Positions 14,640-61,605 of a stretch of DNA of 64,000 nucleotides are shown here, piece by piece. Below the pieces are notes generated by a model. That model did no database searches. It was not told the origin of the DNA and saw nothing but the letters and a program-made list of their open reading frames with translations. Within the stretch, counting starts at the first letter, position 1, and every line of letters begins with the position of its first letter. This DNA is from Chaenocephalus aceratus (Eukaryota > Chordata > Actinopteri > Perciformes > Channichthyidae). The stretch lies in the NCBI GenBank assembly GCA_023974075.1, contig JAMFTG010000336.1, positions 231,598 through 295,597 on the forward strand, in the 5' to 3' direction. The position numbers were made by a program, and so were the translations under genes.

Positions 14640-16540
14640 CTCAGACGTTACTGTCGCCTATCTGCTCTCAGGAATGTCTTCGGTGACGCGCTCCTATCAA
14701 AAAAACCTTTTTATATATATTGAAGTACACACTGTGGAGATACTTTGTTTTCCTCACCTGCTTTTGTGCTCATTTGAACCACGTTCAGAGGTTTCTGGGG
14801 GAAATGCATTCCTTTGCTTTCATTGGCAACAGATGTAGGGGGAGGACTTTTTTCTTCTTCGAGCTGAACCTTGTCTAAAGACAGTGCGGTGTGGAGCGTC
14901 GGGGCAGCTGTTTTGCCCGTGGAGGCTGAAATAGACTTCATGAGAGAGCTAAAGTCGGGCCTGTGGCGGCAGCGTCACCGGGTCCCCCTCACAGCGGCAG
15001 ATGGATAAGGAGCCGTCAGCAGGAGGAACAGCTGCCCCATCCACAGCTATTAAACCACCTTACTGTGTTGTTGTGTTGTGTGTTGTGTGTGTGGCACTCA
15101 CACACACATAGCTGCACATCCAAAAGTAACTGCTAATGAGCGACAGTATCCCGAAGGTTACAGAAGTGGGTTTGTGACCACGGTCAAATCTGTGTGTGGA
15201 GACTAGTGAATTAAAACAAGCTGGTGTGAAGGTGCCTTTGAGCAGTGGCAGATGTACTGGGCGCCATCCCAGGTGTGAATGTGTTTCTCATAATGAAAGC
15301 AAAGTAGGCTGTCGTGGAGAATTTGTATGTAAGTACCAACATTTCAGTTGTTCTTGGAGCTGCAGCTCGATCGACGATAATATGAGGAATTGATTCCTAT
15401 TTGTAATTGTTCATGCAAAGATGGCAGAAGCAGCTCCGCTTTCAGCCTCTCACATCTGGATGTTCCAGAAGCTGGGGTAGCATCTTTCAATAGACACTTT
15501 ATAGACCCGTCGACCTGGAAAATAATCAGCAGAATAATCAATAATTGAATCGCAAGTTTCAGAGCGAGTTATTAGATAAGTAAAACACACAAAAACCATT
15601 GTGAAGCTTTTTGGTGGATCTATACGGCTGCAGCCACTTAACAAAACGCCCCTGGATGTCTTTTGATAGCTGCACTTGTTTACCCGGGGGTTAGCACAGA
15701 CGGCTAAATGACTCTGAGCTGTGACTTTACTACAAACCCCCTACCCAATGGCATTCTTGGGTTGACGTTTTGTGTTACTGGCGACGGGCAGCTCGCTCCA
15801 GGAAACCCTAACCCCTTCCTGTTGAAGGCTAGCAGCTGACGTGTGGAAGTAGAGCTAACATTAGCCTCAGGCAGCCCCTGCTGGAGGACGGACATTAAGC
15901 TGGCACCGCTCCAGTGCATCCGGAGGGACTCTCTCACATGGGTTTGTTTGGGTGCAACTCGAACACAAGTGTGCACTGCAACAGGAGGCTGGCAGCCTTC
16001 GGAGCTGCCCCCGAGAAGACCTCATCAATATTAATGACGTGTCTGCTCCTCCCGGGATAACCTCTGTTCACAGGATTGTATGGCCAGGAAGGAAATGTAC
16101 ACCACTCTCGAATAACGTTACGTCGATGAATTGTTTCGGCCTGGAACAAACGAAGAAGGCTGGATGTAATGTGACTCACTTTATCGTTTCCTACTTTTGT
16201 TTTTCACTCTGAGAAAAGTGCGAACAAAAGGTTTTCACCCAAGAGAAGTCAAAATACACGGGGCTAGTTGTGGACGTGTTGTGCTTCATGCTTACTTTTA
16301 TTACAGCTTCACAATGAATACTCAAAACGCAGGACGCACACTTGGTGTTAAGGATGTGTTTAAATACTTAAATATTTTGTATTAATAATTGTTGAGCTGC
16401 AGAGTTTTCCAGACCTACATATTCTACAGACTTAACCGTCCTCTTTCTTCGGTACGGGTCCTCTTAAAGAAATCGCACCTCAATACATTTTTTCAATGAG
16501 AATGTTGATCCAAATTTGTATCACTTTCAGTCCAAATGAT
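14640..16540. other. Intergenic/intronic stretch with one unexplained minus-strand open frame
   Basis: No tandem array or complete transposon was recognised. On the minus strand 14941-14754 reads open and ends at a consensus donor (AAAGCAG|gtgagg); see findings. Otherwise nothing supportable. Confidence 0.4.
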
Positions 16541-16544
16541 CGTT

Positions 16545-17762
16545 AAGTAGGGATAACGTGCACGACTTGGTCATTATGGGGAAAATAACCCCGCCAGGCG
16601 GATCAGGGACCCTGACGCGAAGCGGAGGATCCTGATGAGCCTGAAGGGTGTTCTATTATCCCACTTATTACACGGCCATATACTAAACCGGGGGTCGCCA
16701 ACGTTTTTGATATGAAGTGCCATTTAAAAAAAAATATATATAAATGTTTATCAGCTCGTGAACTGTCAACAGGAGGGCGGGGGGAGCCTCGCTGCGGGGA
16801 GGCAGTGTGTGGACCTGTCGGCGCATTTAACAAACACATTTCCACACAGAACACACAGATGGCCAGTCCGCCCCTGTGTAGCACATTATTTCGATGAGAG
16901 ATCAGCAGATCGCCACTGACGCTCTGGCGGCGGTCTCGTTCAGGATCCGAAAATAACATTTTAATATTTTGCCCACTTATTCCTAGTGTGCCACTGGTTA
17001 CGGTGCCACCATTAGCACGAGTGCCAGGGTTTGCCGACGCCTGTACTAAACTAACGACTCGACTCCCAATATGAATTGAAATGATTTTATTGACTTAAAA
17101 ATTATCCTGTTTCTTTCCGCTAAGAAAGAAAACCCGTTCCACGGCGCACCAACGGCTGGAACTGCGACAACACAACTTTATGGCAGCACTGGCCAACTCT
17201 GTTCACAGTTTCTGATCCACTAACAAGTCCCTAAACACTGCCAGAGCCCATACCGTGTTCCTGTTACTCCTTCCTCTCGGCCTTCTTCTGGTGATTTATC
17301 TGACGTCCAGCGCTCCGTCTTTTACCCTCTTTTACTTTCTCTTTCTTGATCCTCCGTAGCAACGGCAGGAACTTCTTCCATAGCGTTTTTGCGGACCTTT
17401 TTGATTACAGATTTGAAAACATCGTTGCTTGCTTTAAAAGTAGCACAATTCATTTTGTCAAACCTTGGGAAGTATCTAGATATCCCTGCCTAATGCCAAA
17501 GTAACTGCACACTGAATATGTGTCGCCGTTTGATTGTCTATGTCTGGACCGCTGCGTAAAAAGGAGGGTTTCTGTTTTCTTGTCCCAGTTTGCTTTTCAG
17601 CCAGTAGCTGCATACAGTTAAATCGACCGGATTTCTTTGTGCAAATGTGAGCGTCCTTAAACAACGTCAATAAGTCCTTCACAGCGGTCTGTACTACTGG
17701 ATATAACAACGTGTTCTGAATTGACCAATCAGAATCGAGTATTCAACTAAGCCATGTAATAA
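16545..17762. mobile_element. Probable non-autonomous DNA element, interrupted by a hAT insertion
   Basis: The sequence from about 16545 (ggataacgtgcacgactt) to about 17762 (gaatcgagtattcaactaag then ccatgtaata) has the look of a fish DNA element with inversely related ends (ttattac and gtaata motifs). It is split at 16681 by the hAT copy described separately. Family and exact limits are uncertain. Confidence 0.4.
16689..17043. mobile_element. Short hAT element nested in an older repeat, perfect 8-bp duplication
   Basis: The ends are cgggggtcgccaacg and the inverted counterpart caggcgtcggcaaac. Both flanks are tactaaac (16681-16688 and 17044-17051), 8 of 8 identical. It is 355 bp with no coding capacity, and related in its ends to the copy at 49347-49713. 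Confidence 0.85.
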
Positions 17763-17796
17763 AAACCTTTTTAAAATCATGTAGGTCTATCATTAA

Positions 17797-18154
17797 AGGT
17801 GGGGTAGGTAAGTTTGAGAAACCGGCTCGAGATACACTTTTTTGTTATATTCCATGGAATGCTCTTAACATCCCGATAGCAATGAATATCTGAAGTGCCT
17901 TTTGACAAAAAATCCATAAAAAAATATTCATCTGTAGAAGCCGTAATACTGTAAAAAGTACAACCAATGGATGGCCTACCTGCCTGTCAGCCCTTCCATC
18001 TGGGCACAAACTGATCTCGTGCCCTCATTGGTCATGTGCGCGTTCGTGTGTGTTGGGAGGAGGGGCTCTGTGAGGAAGTGGGCAGATTTTCTCGGTTGTG
18101 TATTTCAAATTCTAGCGATCTCGAGCCGGTTTCTCAAACTTACCTACCCCACCT
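17797..18154. mobile_element. TTAA-flanked MITE, copy 1
   Basis: Long terminal inverted repeats of about 35 bases begin aggtggggtaggtaagtttg and end with the reverse complement. They are flanked by ttaa on the left and ttag on the right. A TTAA target points to the piggyBac superfamily, although a TA duplication with a slightly longer repeat is also possible. 358 bp. Confidence 0.8.
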
Positions 18155-18483
18155 TTAGTATATCTATTTGCTAATCTTCAAAGTTTAGAGCCTTTTACAT
18201 TTTATATATGCAACATTTATGCACTTTTGTTTTACCATCAGCGACTGAGAAAGGATAACGGATGTCAACTGACTCACGAATACCACTGCTAATTAAAACT
18301 AACAAAAAAGCTAAATGTTTTCTCAAGGTTAAATATTTAACTTTAGCTCTCCCACACGACCTTCCCGAAGCGTTCTCACACAATTAGTGTTTAATTATAT
18401 CCAGCTGTGAGCAGTCCTCCATTTTATTCTAAATGTATGTGTGAAAAGTTTCAAAGAAGTACTGAATAAATATAGTAGTTAGT

Positions 18484-18782
18484 AGGGCTACACATTTAAT
18501 TGAAATTGTGTAAAATCGCAATATAGACTAGTGCAAGGTATAAAATGCAGGAATCTATTAAAGGATACACTTGTTAATAATCTCCTTTTTTAATTAAGTA
18601 TGTGTAGCTGCTAATACATCCCAGCCTACAAATCAAAGATCACAACTGAATCCTTTTGATATATCTTTCAATGACTATTAGAATTATAATGAAAATAAAT
18701 GCAATCCCCCTATAATTGTGCATCATATAGCCACCGCGAATAATTACAATACGTTGTTTTTTTCCAAATCGTGCCGCCCTAT
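18484..18782. mobile_element. Possible short hAT-like element
   Basis: Starts tagggctacacattt and ends aaatcgtgccgcccta, which are imperfect inverted ends. No matching 8-base duplication was seen. Low-confidence call from end similarity only. Confidence 0.35.
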
Positions 18783-19159
18783 AGCGACAAATGCAATGTG
18801 AACAAATATAAATCCTAAAACAGTTTAGCAGGACAACCACATTTCGTGATTTGAAGGTCAAGTGGAATGGAAGTTTTCCAGTCGCCACTGACCCGTTTTC
18901 TTTTTCCATACAACTTGATGCAGAGTATTGATGTGCTCTTCCCTGTTATTTGGGGCCAGCAGTGGGAGAACTAGAGTGGTTAGCCCCAGGCTAGCTGCGC
19001 TCAGGTTTCCTGTGGTACCTCACAGAGAAAATCATATTAACCGTGTCAACTACGGCAGACATAGTTGGGGCACCTGGTTCTCACCGTGGTTGTAATCCCT
19101 GGGGTTAGAGGTCTAGTTAGCTGCTTTAAAACTACCCCTCCAAGTAACAAGTACACAGT

Positions 19160-19350
19160 TTCACCCTTTAAAGATACTGTTTGACATCAATATATTATAC
19201 GTCTCGGATATATACAAAACATGTCTCTGAAGTGTTTTGGCTCCAAACACCAAACAGATCATTGCAAGCATTCTACCCATAATCCCCTCTCTGTTTCAGC
19301 CCTGTTTCAAAAGTGCTGATTCTGTGTGAAGTGGACTTTTTTGAGGAATT
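19160..19350. mobile_element. Fragment of the transposon family that hosts the 36-37 bp minisatellite
   Basis: The stretch with cataatcccctctctgtttc and agccctgtttc...aaagtgctgattctg is the reverse complement of 33553-33595, next to array C. It runs on into tgaagtggacttttttgagg, which resembles the sequence bordering array B. Confidence 0.6.
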
Positions 19351-20629
19351 TACAGTAGAGTGAGGTTTGCGAGCAGATTAAGACTCCATTTACACGCAAA
19401 CAAAACGCAAACGAACCGAAATACGCTATCAAAAAAAGTCTTCCGTTCACACGAGACCGATCGAAAAGCGCTGGAGACGCTGTAGTACATATGCCGGGCC
19501 TGTAAAGTGGCGCTGTACTCTGCCACAAACCTACAACCAAAAAGAAGCGAAGAAGACCCCCGAGCATGGTTGCCATGATTACCCTTCTGTTTATGCCCCG
19601 CGGTGGATTTAGCAACATGTAGTTCATGTAGTCCGCCATGTCCACTTGTTGCTGATGGTTGTGGAAGAGGAGCTGGAGACTTTGCAAGTGACAGTAGCGA
19701 CTGACAGCAGCTACTGCTACATGCTACATGCTACATGCTACAGCAGTGAGCAGCAGAGGCGGGGCTATGGCTTCATCGTTATCAGGAAATGATCGTATAG
19801 GACGTACACACGGAGCCGTTTGGCCCCCCAGAACACTCCGTCCGCAGATCAATCCACCTTGGCACCCGTTATCGTTAGCGGGGTCCGTTTCCGTTTCGGC
19901 CTCGTGTGAACGAACGGGCTATACGAAAGAGAAAAGTAGCGGGTACAACCGTTTGCGTTCTCGTGTAAACAGCACCTACGTCCCTTTGCTAATTGCCGAG
20001 GACAACACCAGGGGGTGAATCAGAGGTGCATGCTGGGACTGATTGAATGCAACTGATAGTGGACATTACTTTTACAAACTGTATTTAATGTGGATCCGTC
20101 GTATCTTCGTGGCTGATTCGTCTTTCTGCTAATCAAAGATTGTATCTGTTGTTATATCTGGCACATTGGATTGGTACATCCTTAGTTAATTCAAATATAC
20201 TAGTTAATAAGCAACCTCTGCTGTGATTTATAGTTGAACTAGTTTATGCAGCAGCTTCTGTTTTGCAGAAATGGCCAACTTTGTTTAAAAAACGCTTGGG
20301 GTGAGCCTCGCTTAGGACATCTCTGAAAGATTGAGACACAAGTGGCCATACCTCAGTGTCCATTAGACAGATACAATCCCAATGCTCTCCTACTTTACTG
20401 ATTTAAATTCCAGATTAAATCAAGGCTACCTGGTCGTGTGCCATCACGCGTAAACGGAAACACTGGATGTGTCGTAATATTGTGAAATGTAGTTGTTGTT
20501 GTTGTTTCTGGTGTTGTTGAATGGGTACTATCTGTAATTGTGTTTTTTTCAAACGGAGATAACATTATGTTTCCTGACAAGGGACTCCCGATGTAAATAA
20601 GCTTATAGTTCTGTTACAAGTCTCTCAAC

Positions 20630-20943
20630 TAGGGCTGTGCAATTCATCGTATTTTAATCTCGATTACGATTTTGGCTTACAACGATTAAGAAAAACACGT
20701 AATCGAAATAAAACGATTGTTTATTTAAAAAAAAAAATTATTTTTGAAAACATTTTTTTTATCGGTTTTTCAGTTGAATTATACTTAAAGTTCAGGGTAC
20801 TCAACTGTTAAAAACATACTGTTCAACATGTTTTTTTCAATAAATGGATGTTTTAAAGTAAGTGGATATCATTTTTAATAATCGTGATATCAATTAATGA
20901 AAATAATCGTGATTATGATTTTTGCCATAATCGCACAGCCCTA
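20630..20943. mobile_element. Non-autonomous hAT element (tagggctgtgca family)
   Basis: The ends are tagggctgtgcaattc and the inverted counterpart tagggctgtgcgatta. Flanks ctctcaac (20622-20629) and gtctcaac (20944-20951) match at 7 of 8. A relative of its ends occurs at 48640-48705. Confidence 0.85.
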
Positions 20944-21874
20944 GTCTCAACTGTAAGTCTGCATTCACGTGCCTGTATAGCTACATAACCCTCTGTGGAT
21001 CTCCTTTAAATGATAATCACATTTCATTGTATTTAGATCACTAAAATTGCAAAATGTACCTATATATAATAACGCATTTCTCTTTACAATCTGTACAGCT
21101 TACAACACTCTCTGTCCGTAGACCCTAACATAACTATACGACTGCCCCGTAATGTAAGGGTTAAAACATGTGAAGCCCTTCTCTGTCCTCTCTTCATGTA
21201 GAGGTCACTAGTTTCCCTCGGCCTCTGCTTTTTAACGGCCAAAGTCGCACGAGGATGGGCTGATCTTTTTTCTTTCTGGGCGTCCCCCTCTGTTTATGAA
21301 AGGAAGCGAGGTTTTGAAGGTTAGGCGAATGTTGGCGGCGATGCATAATGGAAGCTACGCATGTTGGTCCTCTGCGTAGCCGCTTGGCATGCAACGACAA
21401 AGGGCTGGATGCTGTTATCTATATTTTTCCCACACATGTTGCTTTTCCTGACTCATCCCAGAACACAGAAGCTTTCAGCGTGGTGCTGCAAGATAACCGT
21501 CTGAATGTTCTCCAGAATGATAGCCTGCTCCCACAGATTAGTCTGACATGTTGATGTTGGGCGTCCCGTTGAGTTTAATATTATCATGAGTGTGTTTGTA
21601 TCGACTGCAGTGCTAAAACTTGGGCTTAGCAAAGCAACTGGTTTAGGTAATGGCTTTCTTTCAAAGCTACACCGACTGCCGGGCAATTAGGGCTGTTGTT
21701 TTAATTCCTGATTAATCTGTCAGTTATTTTCACGATTAATAGTTTGGTTTGGGAAATTCGACAAGATGAAATTCTCAAATGTCATATTTTGTGCACATCT
21801 CAAATATTCACACAAAAGAAGAGATACAATAAGTGGATAAAGAGTTCATTTGATTGAATTCGGGAATAATTTAA

Positions 21875-22250
21875 AGGTGGGGTAGGTCAGTTGAGAAACC
21901 AGCTCGAGTGCGCTAGAATTTGAAAATACACAGCCGGGAAAAATCTGCCACTTCCTCACAGAGCCCCTCCTCCAACACACAGGAACGCGCACATGACCAA
22001 TGAGGGCACGAGATAAGTTTGTGCCCCGATGGAAGGCTGACAGGCAGGTAGGCCGTCCAGTTACTTTAGCCGGGCCGGCTCAGATGATTGGTCGTGCTTT
22101 TTACAGCGCCACGGCTTCCACAGATGATATTTTTATATGGATTTTAGTCAAAGCACTTCAGATATTCATCGCTATCGGGAGTAGAGCATTCCATGGAATA
22201 TAACAAAAAGTGTATCTCGAGCCGGTTTCTCAAACTTACCCACCCCACCT
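21875..22250. mobile_element. TTAA-flanked MITE, copy 2 (opposite orientation to copy 1)
   Basis: The same inverted ends as 17797-18154, flanked by ttaa on both sides (21871-21874 and 22251-22254). The interior (cgcgcacatgaccaatgagg) is the reverse complement of copy 1. 376 bp. Confidence 0.83.
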
Positions 22251-23070
22251 TTAATGTATGACAATTTAATAACTTATCTTTGCAGTTCCTCCACAGTCCA
22301 ACATAACATCTGAATATTGCGTTTTTCCCAACCAAAAATGATTTAACTTCTCAAAAAGCAGACTTGTTTACCACTTTTTCTAATATATGTATTTCTTTTG
22401 GATGGATGGAAAAGAAAAGATACTTTCCTGACAATGATTTAAGGTTGACATTTCTTCCATTTCCTGACACCGTCTGCATTGTAAAGGATTGCAGATCGTT
22501 ATTTATAGCCATATTTTTCCCTTTTTAGAGATGAACTGTGCTCAGTGAAGCTCCAGTCACCAGCTGACCTTTGACTGTCTTTCGGAGAGATTATTTGAAG
22601 CGAGAGATACGAGGCCATATTCTTGATCTTTACAATGTAAAACATCACATTCATAATCGAGCAGAAAGGCCAAAGGGACAAGGGCGAGTTGTGTAATGCT
22701 CAGACGTTGAATGGGAGTATTGTGACTCCTCCATACGTCGTTCAACAAACCTCGCAGTGTCTTCCAACAATGGCTTCTTGCAGGAATTTCTGTGTGCAGC
22801 TGTGTTCTGCTCAACCAGACACGGCCAGAAACCCTTTTCAGGGACGCTCTCTGTGAGGCATGTTGTTAGTAATCGTCTAGAAATGTCCAACTTTAGACCA
22901 CTGCTCCTTCCCAAACAGGAAAATAACTTTACACAAACATGTGGCTAAATGTCATCCTCTTCCAACCAGAGCAAGGACATGACTTTTATATCATTCCATC
23001 CAAAGCGACTTGCAATAAGTGCGTTCGACCAACAAGATACAAACTTGAAGAAAACAGAATCATATAAGTA

Positions 23071-23372
23071 CCGTACTTTTCGGACTATAAGCCGCGACTT
23101 TTCCCCCCATTTTTTGTACAGCTAACGGCCACTAGGGACCTCCCTAGATCTATGGTTTTACAGGTAAAATTAACCACCTTTAACTATGGGCTCTAGGACC
23201 GGTCCGCGCCCGCCACCTTAAGGGGGGCCTCCAGCTGGAGGCCGGAAAAGAGTGAGACAGGTAGCGCGCCAAAGTAAAAGCGGAACCGAGAGACGGAACG
23301 AGAGCAAGACAGACGGACAATTTAGCTGCTGCGGTTTATATGCAGGTGCGCTTTGTAGTCCGGAAAGTACGG
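23071..23372. mobile_element. TA-flanked MITE with ccgtacttttcggacta ends
   Basis: The left end ccgtacttttcggacta and the inverted right end ccgtactttccggacta differ at one position. TA lies on both sides, consistent with a Tc1/mariner-type target. 302 bp, noncoding. Confidence 0.75.
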
Positions 23373-23557
23373 TACATCAAGTTTCATAATATCACTTTTT
23401 GATTCTTCTTGATTACTTTTTTTTCTCCAAAACTAATGTTTCCTCCCTTTTTGTTTATGCTTGTTTAAAACTGACAAAACTAGACGACTGCAAAAGGCTT
23501 TTTCGTCATATTCTGACATTTATTGACCTCGTATTTTAATCTCTAAATAATCTGAAG

Positions 23558-23768
23558 CAGTTTTTCCGCCAGACCAGTGCTGAGAGGGCGTCCACCCGAG
23601 AGCTGGGAGGGGGGGTGTGAGACGTCGTGTCACGTGACTTGAATTGAGCCGTCCCTTAAGTTATAGATACATCTCTTTACGTATTAGTGATGGGATAAAA
23701 ACTCGATCTTCTCTCAAATAGTTTTTTTCTTCTAATGACTGCAAGACGCCTCCCTGGCGGAAACGCTG
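23558..23768. mobile_element. Short hAT element with perfect 8-bp duplication
   Basis: The ends are cagtttttccgccag and the inverted counterpart cagcgtttccgccag. The flanking duplication atctgaag is identical on both sides (23550-23557 and 23769-23776). 211 bp. It lies 17 bases from the next element. Confidence 0.88.
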
Positions 23769-23785
23769 ATCTGAAGATACACTAA

Positions 23786-24365
23786 CAGTACGTCCACACA
23801 GCAGCTTTTCAAAAATCTTGAAAATCTTGGAGCTGGGCGTGTCTGACAGCTTGGGGATTTTTTGCGACCAACAACCAATCACATGAATCTCCCGCCCCCG
23901 ACATACAAAGCAAAAAAACCCGGGAAATGTATGCGAGCAATATATATATATAAACTCCCCAAACAGGCGAAAACCTACCAGTTTCCCCACTGCCTCTGCC
24001 ACCTCCCTCCATGCCTGGTTCCTCCGGTTTGTATCCCGTTAATAGTTCTGGCCGTAAAGAACCGGGTGATTGCTCCGTAACTTCTCGTTTGGAATATGAG
24101 GAAATGAACTGCGGTCTGGTTCTCCCTGCTTACACGCGGTTTGATTGGCTAGCGCTTCTACTGTCAGATTTGCATAAACGTGTTTGATTCCAGCTCAGCT
24201 TCAAAAGTTGAACATTGCTCAACTTTTGAATCCTGGAAATCTTCGCTTCGCTCCCCCACAATGCAGTTCGGCGAAAAGCGAGGCAAAGTGACGGTCATCC
24301 CCATTCAAAGCAAGGGGCAGAGAAGCGGTGGAAGATTCGTCCTAAGCTGCTGTGTGGACGTACCG
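23786..24365. mobile_element. PIF/Harbinger-type MITE with MADF remnant, copy 1
   Basis: The terminal inverted repeats cagtacgtccacacagcagc and cggtacgtccacacagcagc are nearly identical. The flanking duplication is TAA (23783-23785 and 24366-24368), the 3-bp TWA signature of PIF/Harbinger. It contains a hairpin around 24198-24231 (aaaagttgaacattgctcaa then ctttt) and, on the minus strand, a decayed MADF-like coding segment. Confidence 0.85.
23970..24090 (-). pseudogene. MADF (Myb/SANT-like) domain remnant inside Harbinger MITE
   Basis: In minus-strand sense this reads HPVLYGQNY, a stop, then RDTNRRNQAWREVAE. It is the same order and wording as the better-preserved copy at 35240-35372. The stop codon and short length show it is a decayed fragment of the DNA-binding protein encoded by autonomous Harbinger elements. 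Confidence 0.6.
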
Positions 24366-24594
24366 TAAACATGAAAATAATTGAAAGCTGCGTCTTTTAT
24401 TATTTGACAATATACATTTCAGTTTCTCGCAAACAGGCGTGTCTTTAAAACTTAAGTTGAGTGAATGCTACAAGTCGAGTAAAAGAAACAGCGCATCTAT
24501 CAGTCAAGTTGTAACAATAAACAACTGAAAGTAAGCTCGTCCCTTCCTCTCTGACAAGATGCTAACCCTCTCCTTTGTGTTTGTCCTCCCTTAG

Positions 24595-24694
24595 GAAAGG
24601 ACCTAGAGGCCTCTAAAGATACATTTGTGCTTTTGTCGCTCCCAATCTGCGTCCGCGGGGACCAGCGAGATCTGGAAGCACACTTGTTTCCGCG
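24595..24694 (+). other. garre1: Candidate garre1 5'UTR exon
   Basis: A 100-base segment bounded by a pyrimidine-rich acceptor (tttgtcctcccttag) and a consensus donor (cgcg|gtgagt). It lies about 0.8 kb before the start-codon exon, has no long open frame and is moderately GC-rich, as expected for a noncoding leader exon. No transcript evidence is available. Confidence 0.5.
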
Positions 24695-25466
24695 GTGAGT
24701 AATATCTACTCAGCTAGGAAGCTGCTGGAGACCTCAGACGGGCAGAAGGAGCTCTCAGCCGCTCGCTCACCGAGACCTGCTTTTCTGAAGACCCCATTTC
24801 AGACGGACGGATCTGTCTGCCCCTTCACCCCCACAGAAACCCACAGCCTCTGATTCCAGCAGTCACTCGCTTGTTTTTTTTATTACCGTCATCTCCCCTC
24901 CGTGCTGTTGACCAGTGTCCGATGTTCCTTGGCTTCATTTTTGCTTTTAAAAGGATTTTCTACTTTTATTAGTGCAGGCTGGATATAGGTTTATATATGT
25001 ACATGCATACGTGATATACTCTATGTACTGCACGACGAAGGATTCCCCCCCCCCATTTGCATTAAAGGAAAGTTAATGCACTTTAAAACTTGGTCTGTAG
25101 TTTCACTTTAAGTTGTTCTTTACTTCCCCCCCCCCCCTATTATGCTAATTGTGTTAGAAGCTGGAAACAGAGAATCTGGAGGTGTGTGCCGTTTTTTAAG
25201 CTGGGCCTGAAGTATCTGCAGCGGGCTGTTCTGATCACCCCTCTGACCTCTCCCAGTTCCGCTGCCTCTCCCAGGCGCACTGAGATGAGCCTCTGGCAGG
25301 TGGAATCCTTGAGCTGTCTTTTTACATAACTTGAACAGCGTCAGGACTGTGGACTGAGCGTGGTGTTTTTGTAAAGAGGACAAGAGAGCTTTCCGAGGAT
25401 AACGAACAAACAAGTTTCCGGTGCTGTGCACCACCTCTGGTGTTGTAGTGCGCAGGAGAAAGTAAA

Positions 25467-60148
<34,682 letters not shown>

Positions 60149-60760
60149 GTGACAAATCTCTTCAATCAATGAATCAACTTTATTCATCCAGCAAGGGGAA
60201 ATTGGTTATAATAATCATAATCAAATCAACATTTATTATAGCCCCAAGAAGTATTGCCATGTGATAAAAGCATGTGACTGAAGGCATGCTAATGATGAAC
60301 GGGAACTAGGCGATGGATATTAGTGGACAAGGAAGACAGATGCGAAGAGAGTCGTGCTTTTAAAGGAGTCTACGGAAATAGCTTCACGGATCTGAAATAA
60401 TAATACATTTTATTTAAAGCGCCTTTCATGACACCCAAGGACACGTACAATTAGTTAAACATTGTAAGAGGTAAAAGCAACAGAACATGATAAAAACACA
60501 AACATACCATCATGGAGAAGATGTGATGAGCAGCTTATGTCATGTTCACAGGCAGGAACACACAGGAAGAAAGCACACAGATTTGACTCGATAAATAGTT
60601 CATAGAATGACAATAAATAAGTAAATAATGTATTCCCACAAGGGGGACTTTTCCAAGTGATTATCAAGGTGTTTATTATGATTTAGGAACCCTCAAGATA
60701 AGAAGTAAACGATACAAAATTGAGGTTAAAATCATGACGAATAATAATTTATGCATGTCT
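60149..60760. other. garre1 intron 9 start, dispersed repeat fragments
   Basis: Fragments of common fish repeats are present: tcaactttattcatccagca (60172-60191) and gcgcctttcatgacacccaa (60420-60439). No exon with the expected C-terminal GARRE1 sequence was found. Confidence 0.45.
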
Positions 60761-60761
60761 T

Positions 60762-60792
60762 TTAGGGTTAGGGTTAGTACTTTAGTCTATTA
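60762..60792. repeat. Left remnant of the telomere-like satellite
   Basis: ttagggttagggttagtact then ttagtctatta is one unit of the satellite that resumes at 61606. It shows the element between was inserted into the array. Confidence 0.9.
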
Positions 60793-61605
60793 ATGGCGCA
60801 TTTCCACTGCAGGGCCTCGCTCGGCTTAGTACGGTATTGTTAGGCCTTGGTAGGCCAGGCTCACTTTATGCTGCATTTCCATTATAGTTTAGTAGCTGGG
60901 GTAGTTACTATAGTAACACAGTGTAGGCGGAGCCGTGACGTCATCTTCAATGAGAACCCCAGAAAACCAACATCAGCCTTTAGCTGTTAGCACTCAGAGC
61001 TCACAGCTCCTCATATCTGTTCAGAAACTAGACAAAAGTTAAACAAGTACAAACCACAGACTGTCTGTGTCATGGAGGATACAGTCGCTGCTTTATTTAT
61101 GTCTGTAGGCCGTTGTTGTGAGTGTGGACGGTCGGAGCATATACAACGTTAGCTTAGCCTGATCGATCCGATCTCCATTCAGAAAACACGCATTTGAAAG
61201 GTTGTTCGCCTGCCGTCTGTCTGCAGACTTGTCAAAGCATTAATTCATGGTTTTTACTAACCGGTATCAGTGTGTTGTTACTTCGGCATCATTTTGAAAC
61301 GTGTATTACAATTAAATAATAATAAGCGATTCTCTCTTTCTAGTTTAGCATACTCAGCCCGACTCAGCCTGGTTGTTGGCCTGGAAAGAACCGCGATTTT
61401 ATGGGGCCAGAAAAACTGCGAAATAGTACCCGCTAGCCGGTACTACGCCATGTGGAAATGCAACCAAAAACGCGCCGTGCACGGCACGCTTAAACCGCGC
61501 ACGGCACGCTTAGACCCTGCACGGCACGCTTAGACCGCGCACGGCACGCTTAGAACGCGCACGGCACGCTTAAATCGCGCTCCGCGCTGTAGTGGAAATG
61601 CGCCA
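60793..61605. mobile_element. Harbinger-type MITE inserted in the telomere-like satellite
   Basis: The ends atggcgcatttccactgcag and the inverted counterpart tggcgcatttccactacag are flanked by TTA (60790-60792 and 61606-61608). This matches the TWA target of PIF/Harbinger. Near its right end (about 61478-61577) is an internal array of about five cgcgcacggcacgcttagac units. 813 bp. Confidence 0.8.
61478..61577. repeat. 20-bp CpG-rich tandem repeat, about 5 copies, inside the MITE
   Basis: The unit gcacggcacgcttagaccgc repeats with minor changes (taaacc, tagacc, tagaac, taaatc). It lies just inside the right terminal repeat. Confidence 0.9.
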
